Shown piece by piece: positions 16,017 through 25,148 of a stretch of 64,000 nucleotides of DNA (position 1 is the stretch's first letter; each line of letters starts with the position of its first letter). The position numbers and the translations under genes are program-made. The notes beneath the pieces were generated by a model. The model searched no databases and was not told the origin of the DNA. It saw only the letters and a program-made list of their open reading frames with translations. Origin of the DNA: Paracoccaceae bacterium (GTDB taxonomy: Bacteria > Pseudomonadota > Alphaproteobacteria > Rhodobacterales > Rhodobacteraceae); NCBI GenBank assembly GCA_024236495.1, contig JACKKJ010000003.1:304529-368528 (forward strand), written 5' to 3'.

Positions 16017-17090
16017 TCAGAAGCTGACGCCGACGCGCACGCCCGCCGCCACGGCGGAGTTGTCGGTGAAACTTGCCCCGATGTTGGTCACCGCATCGCC
16101 GATCTGGTAATAGCTGACGCCGCCGGTGATCTTGATGTTGTCATGGGTATAGCTGGCCGCCAGCCCGATGCTCTTGTAGCCGTCGACGGGGCCGAGGTTG
16201 CCGGTCACGTCTCCGTTGGAGGGCTCATAGCCCAGCGTCACGGCGCCCGACCATGTGTCGGAGAACTTGCGGCCGATGCCCAGCGAATAGCTGATCCGGT
16301 CGGACTGGTAGGACACCAGCGGCGAACCGACAAGGAAGGTATAGGCCGCCGGGCTGATGTCGAAGGCCGACCAGTCCTGCCAGCGGACCGACCCGAAAAG
16401 AAGCGTGTCGGCGGCGATGCCGGTCTGGAACTCCAGGTTCAGCGACTGCGGCACTTCGGTCTCGAACGACCCGGTCGGGTTGCCGTTTTCCACCGATTGC
16501 AGCGTATGGGTGATCGGCGAGACATAGGTCAGCGCCACGCGGGCCGCGATCTCGGGCTTTTCCCAGGCGGCGCCGACCAGGTAGCCCCAGGCCATCTGGC
16601 GGTCGGTCGCGAGGTTGTAGAAGGGGATCCCCACGAGCGGCGCGATGATCGTCACGTCGCCCTTTGCCTGTTCGGCGCGCAGGCCGCCATAGACGGAGAT
16701 GTTGCTGGGCATCTTGTAGCGCAGTAGCCCGGTGATGGCGGCTGCCTGAAGGTTGGCCGTGGTCCCGGCAAGCGCATAGCCGGTTCCCGCCGCGTAGTCG
16801 ACATCCGCGCCGATCGGTTCGTTCATGATGATCGCGAAATCGAGCTTGTCGCTCAGCGACTGCTTGATGCCCAGCGAATAGGTCAGATAGCTGCCCAGCA
16901 TGTTGCCCGACGCGCCGCCGAAGGCCGTGCCGCTGACATCGGGGCTGCCATAGCCCAACGTCACCTCGGCATAGTTGCCCTCCTCGAACAGGATCGCGAC
17001 CGAATTCGGGCCCCGTTCCACGCCGCCGGCGACTGCGCAGGTGGCCGCGCTTGAAAATCCCGCCAGAAGGCAGATGAACCTAGCCTGCAT
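16017..17090 (-). CDS. FadL/TodX-type outer membrane transporter
   Basis: A 357-residue outer-membrane beta-barrel for hydrophobic compounds such as fatty acids or aromatics. A signal peptide is visible (residues 1-21, ending near T-C-A-V-A-G-G), followed by alternating beta strands to a C-terminal V-R-V-G-V-S-F. It is shorter than E. coli FadL (about 420), as is common for alphaproteobacterial members. A GGAGGAGG site precedes the ATG, and an ACGTCA/TGACGT inverted repeat lies 48 bp upstream. Confidence 0.85.
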   Translation of the reverse strand: MQARFICLLAGFSSAATCAVAGGVERGPNSVAILFEEGNYAEVTLGYGSPDVSGTAFGGASGNMLGSYLTYSLGIKQSLSDKLDFAIIMNEPIGADVDYAAGTGYALAGTTANLQAAAITGLLRYKMPSNISVYGGLRAEQAKGDVTIIAPLVGIPFYNLATDRQMAWGYLVGAAWEKPEIAARVALTYVSPITHTLQSVENGNPTGSFETEVPQSLNLEFQTGIAADTLLFGSVRWQDWSAFDISPAAYTFLVGSPLVSYQSDRISYSLGIGRKFSDTWSGAVTLGYEPSNGDVTGNLGPVDGYKSIGLAASYTHDNIKITGGVSYYQIGDAVTNIGASFTDNSAVAAGVRVGVSF

Positions 17091-17137
17091 TGTTCCTCCT
17101 CCAGAAACCGGAGTTACGGTTATTTTAGGTCGAGATT

Positions 17138-17154
17138 ACGTCAATGACTGACGT
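17138..17154. promoter_or_regulatory. Inverted repeat ACGTCA-N5-TGACGT before the FadL-like gene
   Basis: Perfect 6-bp arms at 17138-17143 and 17149-17154 in an A+T-richer promoter stretch; a further GTGACGT lies near 17170. The spacing suits a dimeric repressor such as a TetR- or GntR-family lipid regulator, but no regulator is adjacent. Confidence 0.4.
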
Positions 17155-17227
17155 CGCGTGAAGGTTTCGTGACGTGGCGTTATAAAATTGCGCGCAAGGG
17201 TAGCTTTTGAATCACACTTTCGGCGGA

Positions 17228-18100
17228 TCACCGGCCCCTGTGGCTCGCGTTCAGGTTGATCCAGTTGGCGCCGAAGATGATGGCCCCGCCAAGAAAGACC
17301 CAAAGATCAAGGGGTTCGGCGTAAAGGATCATGCCCACGACCGCGATCGCGGGCAGGCGGAGGAAATCCACCGGCACAACGATCGTGGCCGGGGCAAGCG
17401 ACAGCGCCTTCGTCAGGCTCATGTGCGCGACGATGCCGCCGATGCCCATGGCCGCGACCCAGGGCAGTTCCACGGTCCCGGGCAGCGCGATGGATCCGTC
17501 CCATCCCGCGACAGCCAGCGCGAAGACGCTTTGCATGATGGTCAGCCAGAACAGGATGCAGACCACCGTGACCCGGCGGGTGAGCCGCTTGGTCACGATC
17601 ATGCTGCCCGCGAAGCAGAAGGCGGAGGCCAGCGCCAGCAGGATGCCGGGGCTGAGACCCGCCTGCGAGAATGGCCGCGCGACGATCAGGATGCCCGCAA
17701 AACCCAGCGCGGCCGACAGGAGCCTGACCGGGGTCATGCGTTCGCCCAGCAGAAGCGGCGCGGCCAGCGCGACGATCAGCGGAGAGGAGAATTCGACGGC
17801 AAAAAGCTGTGCCAGCGGGATCAGCGGCAGGGCATAGAGCCAAAGGTTCTGGCCGGCGAAGTGGATCGCGTTGCGCAGGGCGTGGACGCCCAGCCGCTGG
17901 CTGTTGATCTCGCCCGTGCGGCCGGTCAGGACCGCGTGTCCGGCGACCAGCACGACGCCGATCAGCGACCGGTACAGCATCATCTCCGGCGGATCGAGCG
18001 CGCTGCCGATCGCGCGCCCCGACACCGCGATGACCGAGAACCCGAGAACCGAGCCCAGCATCCAGATCGCGGCCAGAAGCGGACGGTGGGTGTCGCTCAT
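17228..18100 (-). CDS. EamA/DMT-family transporter
   Basis: A 290-residue inner-membrane protein with ten predicted hydrophobic helices in two EamA repeats, starting with W-M-L-G-S-V-L-G-F-S-V-I-A-V-S. Family members export amino acids or other small metabolites; the substrate here is unknown. It stands between agmatinase and the FadL-like gene, all on the minus strand but with gaps of 50 and 137 bp, so co-transcription is possible only with agmatinase. Confidence 0.85.
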   Translation of the reverse strand: MSDTHRPLLAAIWMLGSVLGFSVIAVSGRAIGSALDPPEMMLYRSLIGVVLVAGHAVLTGRTGEINSQRLGVHALRNAIHFAGQNLWLYALPLIPLAQLFAVEFSSPLIVALAAPLLLGERMTPVRLLSAALGFAGILIVARPFSQAGLSPGILLALASAFCFAGSMIVTKRLTRRVTVVCILFWLTIMQSVFALAVAGWDGSIALPGTVELPWVAAMGIGGIVAHMSLTKALSLAPATIVVPVDFLRLPAIAVVGMILYAEPLDLWVFLGGAIIFGANWINLNASHRGR

Positions 18101-18150
18101 GTCATCTCCGGCGGTATTGGCGGCCTTGCGGGTTCAGGGCCTTCTGGCCT

Positions 18151-19128
18151 TCAGGCCGGCGATTGTCCAGCGCGGCTGGCGCGGGCGTGGAAGATGAAGC
18201 CAAGGAAATTCAAGAGCACCTGCGCGGCCAGGATGGCGGTCGATCCCGTGGGGTCGTAATCGGGCGCGACCTCTACCAGGTCGATGCCGACGATGTCATG
18301 GGCGCGGGCGGCGCCCTGAAGGATTTCAAGCACTTCGTAGTATAGAAAGCCGCCGTGGCTGGGCGTGCCGGTCCCCGGCGCGATCGAGGGGCAGAAGCCG
18401 TCGATGTCGATGGTGACGTAAAGCCGCGCGCCTTGCGGGATGCGCGCCAGAACCCCGCCGGGACCAAGCGCGCGCACCTGGCGCACCGACAGGATGTCGG
18501 CGCCCATCGCGCGGGCGGCCGCGTAGCCTTCCTTCGCGGTCGAGGACACGTTGCGGATGCCAAGCTGGGTCAGGCCGGTGACATAGCCCTTTTCCGCCGC
18601 GCGCCGCATCGGGTTGCCGTGGCCGTGGCGCACGCCGTGGCGTTCGTCGACGAAATCCAGATGCGCGTCGATCTGCAGGATGTGGATCGGGCCCTGGTCG
18701 TCGAAGGCGCGGATGCAGGGAATGTTGACCGAATGATCGCCGCCGATCACCACCGGCAGCGCCCCCGCCTTCAGGATCGCGCGCACGCCCGCCTCGATGT
18801 TGGCGTGGCTTTTTTCGGTGTCGGTGTGGACGATGTCGGCATCCCCGATATCGACGATGCGGACCTCGGGGCCCAGATAGGTGGCGTCGTCCTCGTGGTC
18901 GTAGGCGCCCGCGTGGCCAAAGGAAAACAGCGTCGATGCCTCGCGCACGCCGCGCGGGCCAAAGCGCGCGCCGGCCCTGAACTGCGTGCCCATGTCGAAG
19001 GGCGCGCCAAGGATCGCTGCGTCGGCCTCGATCGCGGTCCAGTCCGCGACATGGGGGCGCTTGCCAAAGGTCGCGATCCCGACGAAAGGCAGGTTCAACC
19101 GGCCGCTCTCATATCCGTGTCCTGCCAT
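18151..19128 (-). CDS. speB: Agmatinase / ureohydrolase family protein
   Basis: Binuclear manganese hydrolase that releases urea from agmatine (giving putrescine) or from a related guanidino compound. The 325-residue protein keeps the metal ligands: H132 in G-G-D-H-S, D154/H156/D158 in I-D-A-H-L-D, and D241/D243 in T-I-D-I-D-G-F-C-P-S. ATG 19128 with a GGAGGG site 5 bases away is clearly the start; the longer open frame upstream is non-coding. The substrate within the ureohydrolase family (agmatine, guanidinobutyrate, guanidinopropionate) cannot be fixed from motifs alone. Confidence 0.85.
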   Translation of the reverse strand: MAGHGYESGRLNLPFVGIATFGKRPHVADWTAIEADAAILGAPFDMGTQFRAGARFGPRGVREASTLFSFGHAGAYDHEDDATYLGPEVRIVDIGDADIVHTDTEKSHANIEAGVRAILKAGALPVVIGGDHSVNIPCIRAFDDQGPIHILQIDAHLDFVDERHGVRHGHGNPMRRAAEKGYVTGLTQLGIRNVSSTAKEGYAAARAMGADILSVRQVRALGPGGVLARIPQGARLYVTIDIDGFCPSIAPGTGTPSHGGFLYYEVLEILQGAARAHDIVGIDLVEVAPDYDPTGSTAILAAQVLLNFLGFIFHARASRAGQSPA

Positions 19129-19328
19129 CTCGCCCTCCGGTTTCGGGCGCAGACTAGGACCGGACCGCGTCCCCGTCCATGTGCAATCGCCCGGCCGGCG
19201 CCTGGCCTGCGGCGAAAAATCTCGGCGCCGCCACCATTTGTCCCTCGCCAAAGGCTGCTGAAACCGGCACACTTTGCCAAAGGCAGAAAGGCCGGCAACG
19301 TCCGGCGCAGTCAAAGCAGGCAGAACCC

Positions 19329-20294
19329 ATGGCGTTCCATCCCCCCAAACCCGTCCCGCCGGGACTGTGGCGGCGTACGCCGCCGGCGATCTTTCCCTCC
19401 ATCCTCGGTCTCTTCGGGCTTGGGCTGGCCTGGCGCCGGGCCTCCGTGCGCCTGGACCTGCCCTCGGAGGTCGGAGAGGTCATCCTTGGCGCGGTCACCG
19501 GGCTGTTCGCCTTTGCGGTGCTGGCCTATGCGGTCAAGCTCATCCGCCGCCCCGCGGTTCTGGCGGAGGATCTGGCGATCCTTCCGGGACGCGCGGGCGG
19601 GGCGGCCATGTGCCTTTCGGTCTACCTCGCCGCCGCCACGCTCTGGCCCTATCTCCCCGGCGTGGCCTATGCGGTGTTCATGGCCGGCCTTGCCTGGCAC
19701 GGGCTTTTCGTCGTGGTCCTGATCACGGTCTTCCTGCGCGGCCCGGCGGCACAGCGGCGCGTCACGCCGGTCTGGCACCTGAGCTTCGTGGGCTTCATCG
19801 TCGCGGCGATGGCCGCGCAGCCGATGCGTCTGGCCGAGCTGTCGGAGGCGCTGTTCATCGTGACCTTCGTGATGGCGCTGGCGATCTGGGGGATCAGCCT
19901 TGAACAGGCCCGGCGCGAATCCGTTCCGGCGCCCCTGCGCCCGCTTCTGGCGATCCACCTGTCGCCCGCCGCCCTTTTCGGGCTGGTCGCGGCGGGGTTC
20001 GACCTGATGTCGCTGGCGATGGGCTTCGCCGGGCTCGCCGGGGCGATCCTTGTGCTCCTTCTGATCCGGGCGCGATGGCTGACCGCGGCGGGATTCACCC
20101 CGTTCTGGGGCGCCTTCACCTTTCCGCTGGCCGCCACCGCGTCGCTCTGGCTGACGCTCGGCGGGATCTGGGCGCTTCCGGGGGTTGCCGCGCTGGCCGG
20201 CGCGACGGCGCTGGTGCCCTGGGTGGCGTGGAAGGTTCTGCGGCTCTGGTCGCGCGGGCAACTGGCGACGATCACCAACGCCGCGGTAGCCTGA
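19329..20294 (+). CDS. TDT-family (TehA-like) transporter
   Basis: A 321-residue membrane protein with about ten hydrophobic helices, starting P-P-A-I-F-P-S-I-L-G-L-F-G-L-G-L and containing H-L-S-F-V-G and a second-half repeat, as in the tellurite-resistance/dicarboxylate transporter family. Members are SLAC1-like anion channels or C4-dicarboxylate or sulfite exporters; the anion here is unknown. The start at 19329 has only a weak upstream purine run. It is divergent from agmatinase over 200 bp. Confidence 0.78.
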   Translation: MAFHPPKPVPPGLWRRTPPAIFPSILGLFGLGLAWRRASVRLDLPSEVGEVILGAVTGLFAFAVLAYAVKLIRRPAVLAEDLAILPGRAGGAAMCLSVYLAAATLWPYLPGVAYAVFMAGLAWHGLFVVVLITVFLRGPAAQRRVTPVWHLSFVGFIVAAMAAQPMRLAELSEALFIVTFVMALAIWGISLEQARRESVPAPLRPLLAIHLSPAALFGLVAAGFDLMSLAMGFAGLAGAILVLLLIRARWLTAAGFTPFWGAFTFPLAATASLWLTLGGIWALPGVAALAGATALVPWVAWKVLRLWSRGQLATITNAAVA

Positions 20295-20326
20295 GGCCGC
20301 CGGCTGACGCCGCCGCGAAGCCCCGG

Positions 20327-21025
20327 TCAGAGAAGCCCGGCCCAGGCGCGGGCGATCGCAAGCCCCGCGGCATCGGCGGCGGGGCCCTGCACGGCGGCGG
20401 TGCGTTCGAACGCCGCAAGCCAGCCCGGCTGCCGCGCCTCCACCGCTTCGGCGAAATCGCGGTTCCAGGCCTCGACGACGGCGCGGTTCGCCTCGAAATG
20501 GAACTGCGTGCCATAGGCCGCGCGCCCGATGCGGAAGCACTGGTTGGCGACCGCGCCGGTCGCGGCCAGATGCACCGCGCCTTCGGGCAGATCGAAGGTG
20601 TCGCTGTGCCATTCGAAGATGGGCGACCCCTCGCCGATGGCGCGCAGCACCGGATCGGCGCGCCCGGCGTCTGTCGGCGTGACATGGTGCCAGCCGAATT
20701 CGCGCGCCGCCCCAAGATGGTTCTGCGCCCCGTAGGCGCGGGCCAGAAGCTGCCCGCCAAGGCAGATCCCCAGAACCGGCCCGCCATCGTCGCCGTATCC
20801 CCGCATCAGCGCGGCCAGCCGGGCAAGATAGGGGTGGCTGTGATCGTCCAGCGCGCTTTGTTCGCCGCCAAGCACGACAAGACCCGCGTAACGGCCCATG
20901 TCGCCGGGCAGGCGGCCATCGTCCCAGGGGCGCCAGATGTCGATCAGCGCGCCCGCCTCGGCCAGCGCGACGCCGACCTGGCCCAGATGCGTAACCTCGG
21001 TATTCTCGACGATCGCGACGCGCAT
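20327..21025 (-). CDS. Class I glutamine amidotransferase-like protein
   Basis: A 232-residue stand-alone GATase1 protein. The nucleophile is C88 in G-I-C-L-G-G-Q, and the histidine lies in Q-F-H-F-E-A-N with Glu two residues later, the usual Cys-His-Glu triad. Such proteins, often misnamed GMP synthase, hydrolyse glutamine or gamma-glutamyl compounds, for example gamma-glutamyl polyamines or anilides. The start ATG 21025 is well within a much longer open frame, but the family begins V-A-I-V-E-N-T. It is divergent from guaB; no synthase partner is adjacent. Confidence 0.85.
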   Translation of the reverse strand: MRVAIVENTEVTHLGQVGVALAEAGALIDIWRPWDDGRLPGDMGRYAGLVVLGGEQSALDDHSHPYLARLAALMRGYGDDGGPVLGICLGGQLLARAYGAQNHLGAAREFGWHHVTPTDAGRADPVLRAIGEGSPIFEWHSDTFDLPEGAVHLAATGAVANQCFRIGRAAYGTQFHFEANRAVVEAWNRDFAEAVEARQPGWLAAFERTAAVQGPAADAAGLAIARAWAGLL

Positions 21026-21050
21026 GACACCCTTTCCCCCTGGGCCGCTT

Positions 21051-21083
21051 CCCGGCAAGGGCCCGGCAAGGGCCCGGCAAGGG
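21051..21083. repeat. Three perfect tandem copies of CCCGGCAAGGG
   Basis: The 11-base unit CCCGGCAAGGG occurs head to tail at 21051-21061, 21062-21072 and 21073-21083, in the intergenic region between the GATase gene and guaB. Copy number is likely to vary among strains by slippage. Confidence 0.95.
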
Positions 21084-21191
21084 ATTGAACACGCGCCGGG
21101 GCCAAGCGCAAGGGGTGGGTTTTTGGCCTTGCACTCCTGCCCGCCCCGTGAAATGGGGAAGCGCCAAACGAAACTCCCCCAGGAGGCCCCC

Positions 21192-22640
21192 ATGGAGATT
21201 CGCGAGGCGCTCACCTTTGACGACGTGCTTCTTGTTCCCGCTGCATCCAGCGTGATGCCCTCGGGCGCCGATACGTCGACCTTCGCAACCCGTTCGATCC
21301 GCATGAACATCCCGCTTCTGTCCTCGGCGATGGACACGGTGACCGAAGGGCGCATGGCCATCGCCATGGCGCAGGCGGGCGGGATCGGCGTGATCCATCG
21401 CAACCTCGACCCCGACGCGCAGGCCCGCGAGGTCAGCCGGGTGAAACGCTTCGAATCCGGCGTTGTCTATCAGCCGATCACGCTGACGCCGGACCAGACG
21501 CTGGCCGATGCAAAGCAGTTGATGGAGCGCTACCAGATCACCGGTTTTCCGGTCGTCGATCACCAGGGCCGTGTCCTTGGCATCGTGACCAACCGCGACA
21601 TGCGCTTCGCCTCCGACGACAAGACCCCGGTTTCGGTGATGATGACCGCCGAAAACCTTGCCGTCCTCAAGGAACCGGTGGACCGCGACGCGGCGATCAG
21701 CCTGATGAAGTCGCGCCGCATCGAAAAGCTTCTGGTGACCGACGGCCAGGGCAAGCTGACCGGCCTTCTGACGCTGAAGGACACCGAGAAATCGGTGCTG
21801 AACCCGCATGCCTGCAAGGACGACCTCGGGCGGCTTCGGGTGGCGGCCGCCTCGACCGTGGGGGATGCCGGATTCGAACGCAGCCAGGCACTGATCGACG
21901 CGGGCGTCGACATGGTGGTGATCGACACCGCGCATGGCCACAGCGAGGGCGTGGCCGTCGCGGTCGAGCGGATCAAGAAGATGTCGAACGCCGTTCAGGT
22001 CGTCGCCGGCAACGTCGCCACGGCAGAGGCGACGCGGGCGCTGATCGGGGCGGGCGCGGATGCCGTCAAGGTCGGCATCGGACCGGGGTCGATCTGCACA
22101 ACGCGGATCGTCGCGGGCGTCGGCGTGCCGCAACTGACCGCGATCATGGACGCGGCGGCGGCGGCGGGCGACGTCCCTGTCATCGCGGACGGGGGCATCA
22201 AGTTTTCGGGCGATTTCGCCAAGGCGATCGCGGCGGGTGCCTCCTGTGCGATGGTCGGTTCGGCGATCGCCGGCACCGACGAAAGCCCCGGCGAGGTGAT
22301 CTTGTGGAACGGCCGCAGCTTCAAGGCCTATCGCGGCATGGGCAGCCTCGGCGCGATGGCGCGCGGCTCCGCCGACCGCTATTTCCAGAAGGACGCCGCG
22401 ACCGACAAGCTTGTCCCCGAGGGGATCGAGGGCCAGGTGCCCTACAAGGGGTCGGTCTCGGCGGTCATCCACCAGATGGTCGGCGGCCTGCGCGCCGCGA
22501 TGGGCTATACCGGCAACGCGACCGTGGCCGAGATGCGGAAGAACTGCAACTTCGTCCGCATCACCGGCGCAGGGCTGAAGGAAAGCCACGTCCACGACGT
22601 GCAGATCACCCGCGAAAGCCCGAATTACCGCGCGCTCTGA
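21192..22640 (+). CDS. guaB: Inosine-5'-monophosphate dehydrogenase
   Basis: Oxidises IMP to XMP, the rate-limiting step to GMP. The 482-residue protein has the TIM barrel interrupted by paired CBS domains (about residues 95-200) and the catalytic cysteine C302 in G-I-G-P-G-S-I-C-T-T-R. An AGGAGG site lies 5 bases before the ATG. Its final 16 bases overlap the convergent M29-like gene. Confidence 0.97.
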   Translation: MEIREALTFDDVLLVPAASSVMPSGADTSTFATRSIRMNIPLLSSAMDTVTEGRMAIAMAQAGGIGVIHRNLDPDAQAREVSRVKRFESGVVYQPITLTPDQTLADAKQLMERYQITGFPVVDHQGRVLGIVTNRDMRFASDDKTPVSVMMTAENLAVLKEPVDRDAAISLMKSRRIEKLLVTDGQGKLTGLLTLKDTEKSVLNPHACKDDLGRLRVAAASTVGDAGFERSQALIDAGVDMVVIDTAHGHSEGVAVAVERIKKMSNAVQVVAGNVATAEATRALIGAGADAVKVGIGPGSICTTRIVAGVGVPQLTAIMDAAAAAGDVPVIADGGIKFSGDFAKAIAAGASCAMVGSAIAGTDESPGEVILWNGRSFKAYRGMGSLGAMARGSADRYFQKDAATDKLVPEGIEGQVPYKGSVSAVIHQMVGGLRAAMGYTGNATVAEMRKNCNFVRITGAGLKESHVHDVQITRESPNYRAL

Positions 22641-23755
22641 TCGTCCCGCAGCAGCGTCAGGCGGCCATCCGGGCCAAGGCCGACCTCGGTTTCGGGGTCG
22701 GCGAAGATCCGGGCAAGACAGGGGTAGCGGTCCAGGATCCGCTGCCCGCCCGGGATGCGTTCGGGGCAAAGCCTGCCCTGATCCCAAAGCCTGATGCCGT
22801 CGATCTCGACCGTCGGGTCAATCACGTTGAGCGAGATTTCTCCGGGCGGATAGTCGCCGCAGGTGTGCAGGTGCAGGATACGCGGGTTGCCGAAGGCGCC
22901 CGTCTCCCAGCGCTCGACATTCTCGGCGGCCGCCTTGCGGTAGGCGCAGCCGGGGTGGATGCCCGCGTGCCATGAATGGACGAACCACGGATCGATCCCG
23001 AACCGTGCCCCGACCGTCTCGTAGTGCCGGCGCGCCGTCTGTGCATCCCGCCGGCTGCCCTCGAACCGGACGATCCTCGTGCCGTCAAACTCCACGAGCA
23101 GCACGTCCTCAAGCGCAACTGCGTAGGGTTCGTAGTAATGCGATCCTGTCCCGACAAGGAACCCGGCCTGCGCCACACGCCCGGCAAAGCCCGACGCGGG
23201 TGCGGGCGTGAAGACCGACATCGGGAACCGGGTGATGGTGCAGTCGCCCCCGGCCGCCGGAAACCGCACGCCCGGCCCGCTGAAATCGGTACCAAGCGGG
23301 CAGGTCACCCGCACCCGCCCCGCCGTCGCAAGCGCGGAATTCACCAGCGCCTTGATCTCCAGAAGGCCGCCGAAATGCGCCTGGCCGAATCCAGACCCGA
23401 GCATCTCGGCGTCCAGCGCATAGGAAACCACCGGATTGATCGGGCCCATCGAGGGGCGGAACCGGATCTGGTCGCCCAGCCGGGCAAGAAACAGCGTGCG
23501 ATCCGCCGCCGCCATGCGCCGCGCCAGCGCCGGCGAGGGATCTGCGGCCTGCGGGGCAAAGGGAACCTCTTCAAGCTCGGCGCGGATCCCGGCGGTCTCT
23601 GCCGCCTTCGCGATCGCCCCGGCCAGCGTGCCGTCATAGATACCGGCATCCGGTCCTTCGTGAAGGATCAGAAGTGTCTGGCCCTTGCGCATGCCCGCGC
23701 AGTTTTCCAGAAGGTTTCGTGCCCCTTGAAGGATGTCGGCGGGCAACTTGGCCAT
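22625..23755 (-). CDS. Aminopeptidase T (M29)-like protein
   Basis: A 376-residue soluble protein that resembles bacterial M29 aminopeptidases: an N-terminal L-L-E-N-C-A-G-M-R-K-G-Q-T-L-L-I segment, then N-S-A-L-A-T-A-G-R-V-R-V-T-C, a glycine-rich G-S-H-Y-Y-E-P, and a C-terminal half with H-S-W-H-A-G-I-H-P and H-L-H-T-C-G-D. The canonical metal-binding acidic pattern is not obvious to me, so activity is uncertain. ATG 23755 is preferred (M-A-K-L-P-A-D); 12 more codons are open upstream. It ends inside the 3' end of guaB. Confidence 0.6.
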   Translation of the reverse strand: MAKLPADILQGARNLLENCAGMRKGQTLLILHEGPDAGIYDGTLAGAIAKAAETAGIRAELEEVPFAPQAADPSPALARRMAAADRTLFLARLGDQIRFRPSMGPINPVVSYALDAEMLGSGFGQAHFGGLLEIKALVNSALATAGRVRVTCPLGTDFSGPGVRFPAAGGDCTITRFPMSVFTPAPASGFAGRVAQAGFLVGTGSHYYEPYAVALEDVLLVEFDGTRIVRFEGSRRDAQTARRHYETVGARFGIDPWFVHSWHAGIHPGCAYRKAAAENVERWETGAFGNPRILHLHTCGDYPPGEISLNVIDPTVEIDGIRLWDQGRLCPERIPGGQRILDRYPCLARIFADPETEVGLGPDGRLTLLRDDQSAR

Positions 23756-23919
23756 GGCTGGCTTTCCGGTGCGATTGGGTGACCTGTGCATCTAAGGGCG
23801 TGGCCGGTGCCCGTTCCATTCGATTCTCATTACCTGTCGCTTAAGCAAAACTTATGAAGTGCGGCCTTCCCAATCAGCGCGCGCTGGTCTAGGGCGGGCT
23901 GTCGCAAGTGAGGTGAGCC

Positions 23920-25107
23920 ATGACGCCCGAAGCACGCATCGGCGCCGCGATCGTTGTTCTGGACCGGGTTCTGGCGGGGGAGCCCGCCGAACGGGCGCTG
24001 ACCACCTGGGCGCGCGCCAGCCGGTTTGCGGGGTCGCGCGACCGCGCGGCGATCCGCGATCACGTCTACGACGTGCTGCGCCGACGCCGGTCCGCCCAGG
24101 CGCTGTCGGGGCAGGCGGAACCAACGGGGCGGGCGTTGATGATCGGGCTTCTGGTGGCACAGGGGCACGATCCTGCGACGGTGTTCACCGGGCAGGGCTA
24201 TGGCCCCGCCCCCCTTTCCGACAGCGAACGCGCGGCCCTTGCCGCCGCACCCAGCGCAGGCGACCTGCCGGAGGCGGTGGCGCTGGACGTGCCCGACTGG
24301 CTGGCGGGTCCGCTAAGGGCGCGGCTCGGGGACGATTTTGGCGCCACGATGGCGCTGATGCAGACCCGCGCGCCGGTCTTTCTTCGGGTCAACGCGGCGC
24401 GCCTTGACCGGGCCGGCGCGACGGCGGCGCTGGCCGCCGAGGGGATCGCGACGCTTCCCTCGCATCTCGCGAACGGCGCGCTGGAAGTCACCGAGGGCGC
24501 GTCAAGGACCAGAAGTGCGCAAAGCTATCTTTCGGGGCTGGTGGAGCTGCAGGACGCGGCATCGCAGGCGGCGGTCGAAAGCCTGCCCCTGGCAGAGGGT
24601 CAGCGCGTTCTGGACTATTGCGCGGGGGGCGGGGGCAAGGTTCTGGCGATGGCTGCCAGATGCCGGGGAACCTGGTTCGCCCACGACGCCGATCCCCGCC
24701 GGATGGCCGATCTGCCGGCGCGGGCAGAACGCGCCGGCGTGCCCGTGCGCCGGATCACCACCCCCGAGGCTGCCGCGCTCGCGCCCTTCGATCTGGTGCT
24801 GACCGACGTGCCCTGCACCGGGACCGGGACCTGGCGCCGCACGCCCGAGGCGAAATGGACGCTGACGCCGGCGCGTCTTGCGGCGCTCGTCGCCACACAG
24901 GCGGACATTCTTGATCGCGCCGGGGCACTGGTGCGACCGGGCGGGGTGCTCGCCTACATGACCTGTTCGCTCCTGGAGGCGGAAAACGGCGACCAGATTG
25001 CCGCCTACCTCGCCCGCGCGCCGCACTACCGGCTGGACCGGGAACGCCGTTTCGGGCCGCTGGATGGCGGCGACGGGTTCTATCTGGCTTGCCTGCGGCG
25101 GCTCTGA
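23920..25107 (+). CDS. RsmB-type RNA (cytosine-C5) methyltransferase
   Basis: SAM-dependent m5C methyltransferase of the RsmB/NOP2/Sun family, 395 residues. An N-terminal NusB-like helical region (R-I-G-A-A-I-V-V-L-D-R-V-L) precedes the Rossmann domain (V-L-D-Y-C-A-G-G-G-G-K). The two family cysteines are C299 in D-V-P-C-T-G-T-G (catalytic motif IV) and C349 in M-T-C-S-L-L (motif VI). The probable target is 16S rRNA, as for RsmB, though other rRNA sites are possible. Confidence 0.9.
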   Translation: MTPEARIGAAIVVLDRVLAGEPAERALTTWARASRFAGSRDRAAIRDHVYDVLRRRRSAQALSGQAEPTGRALMIGLLVAQGHDPATVFTGQGYGPAPLSDSERAALAAAPSAGDLPEAVALDVPDWLAGPLRARLGDDFGATMALMQTRAPVFLRVNAARLDRAGATAALAAEGIATLPSHLANGALEVTEGASRTRSAQSYLSGLVELQDAASQAAVESLPLAEGQRVLDYCAGGGGKVLAMAARCRGTWFAHDADPRRMADLPARAERAGVPVRRITTPEAAALAPFDLVLTDVPCTGTGTWRRTPEAKWTLTPARLAALVATQADILDRAGALVRPGGVLAYMTCSLLEAENGDQIAAYLARAPHYRLDRERRFGPLDGGDGFYLACLRRL

Positions 25108-25148
25108 CCGCCACTCTGGGGCAGGAAGGACGTTCGGACGGCCCGCGG

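Noticed and set aside
19311..22787. Long minus-strand frame (1158 codons) across the TDT, GATase and guaB genes
   Set aside because: Low-complexity shadow translation. The true minus-strand gene here is the GATase in another frame (20327-21025).
23841..23855. Near-CtrA site TTAA-N7-TTAT between the M29-like and RsmB-like genes
   Set aside because: One consensus base is missing, and neither neighbour is a known CtrA target; it is too common by chance in A+T-rich promoter gaps.
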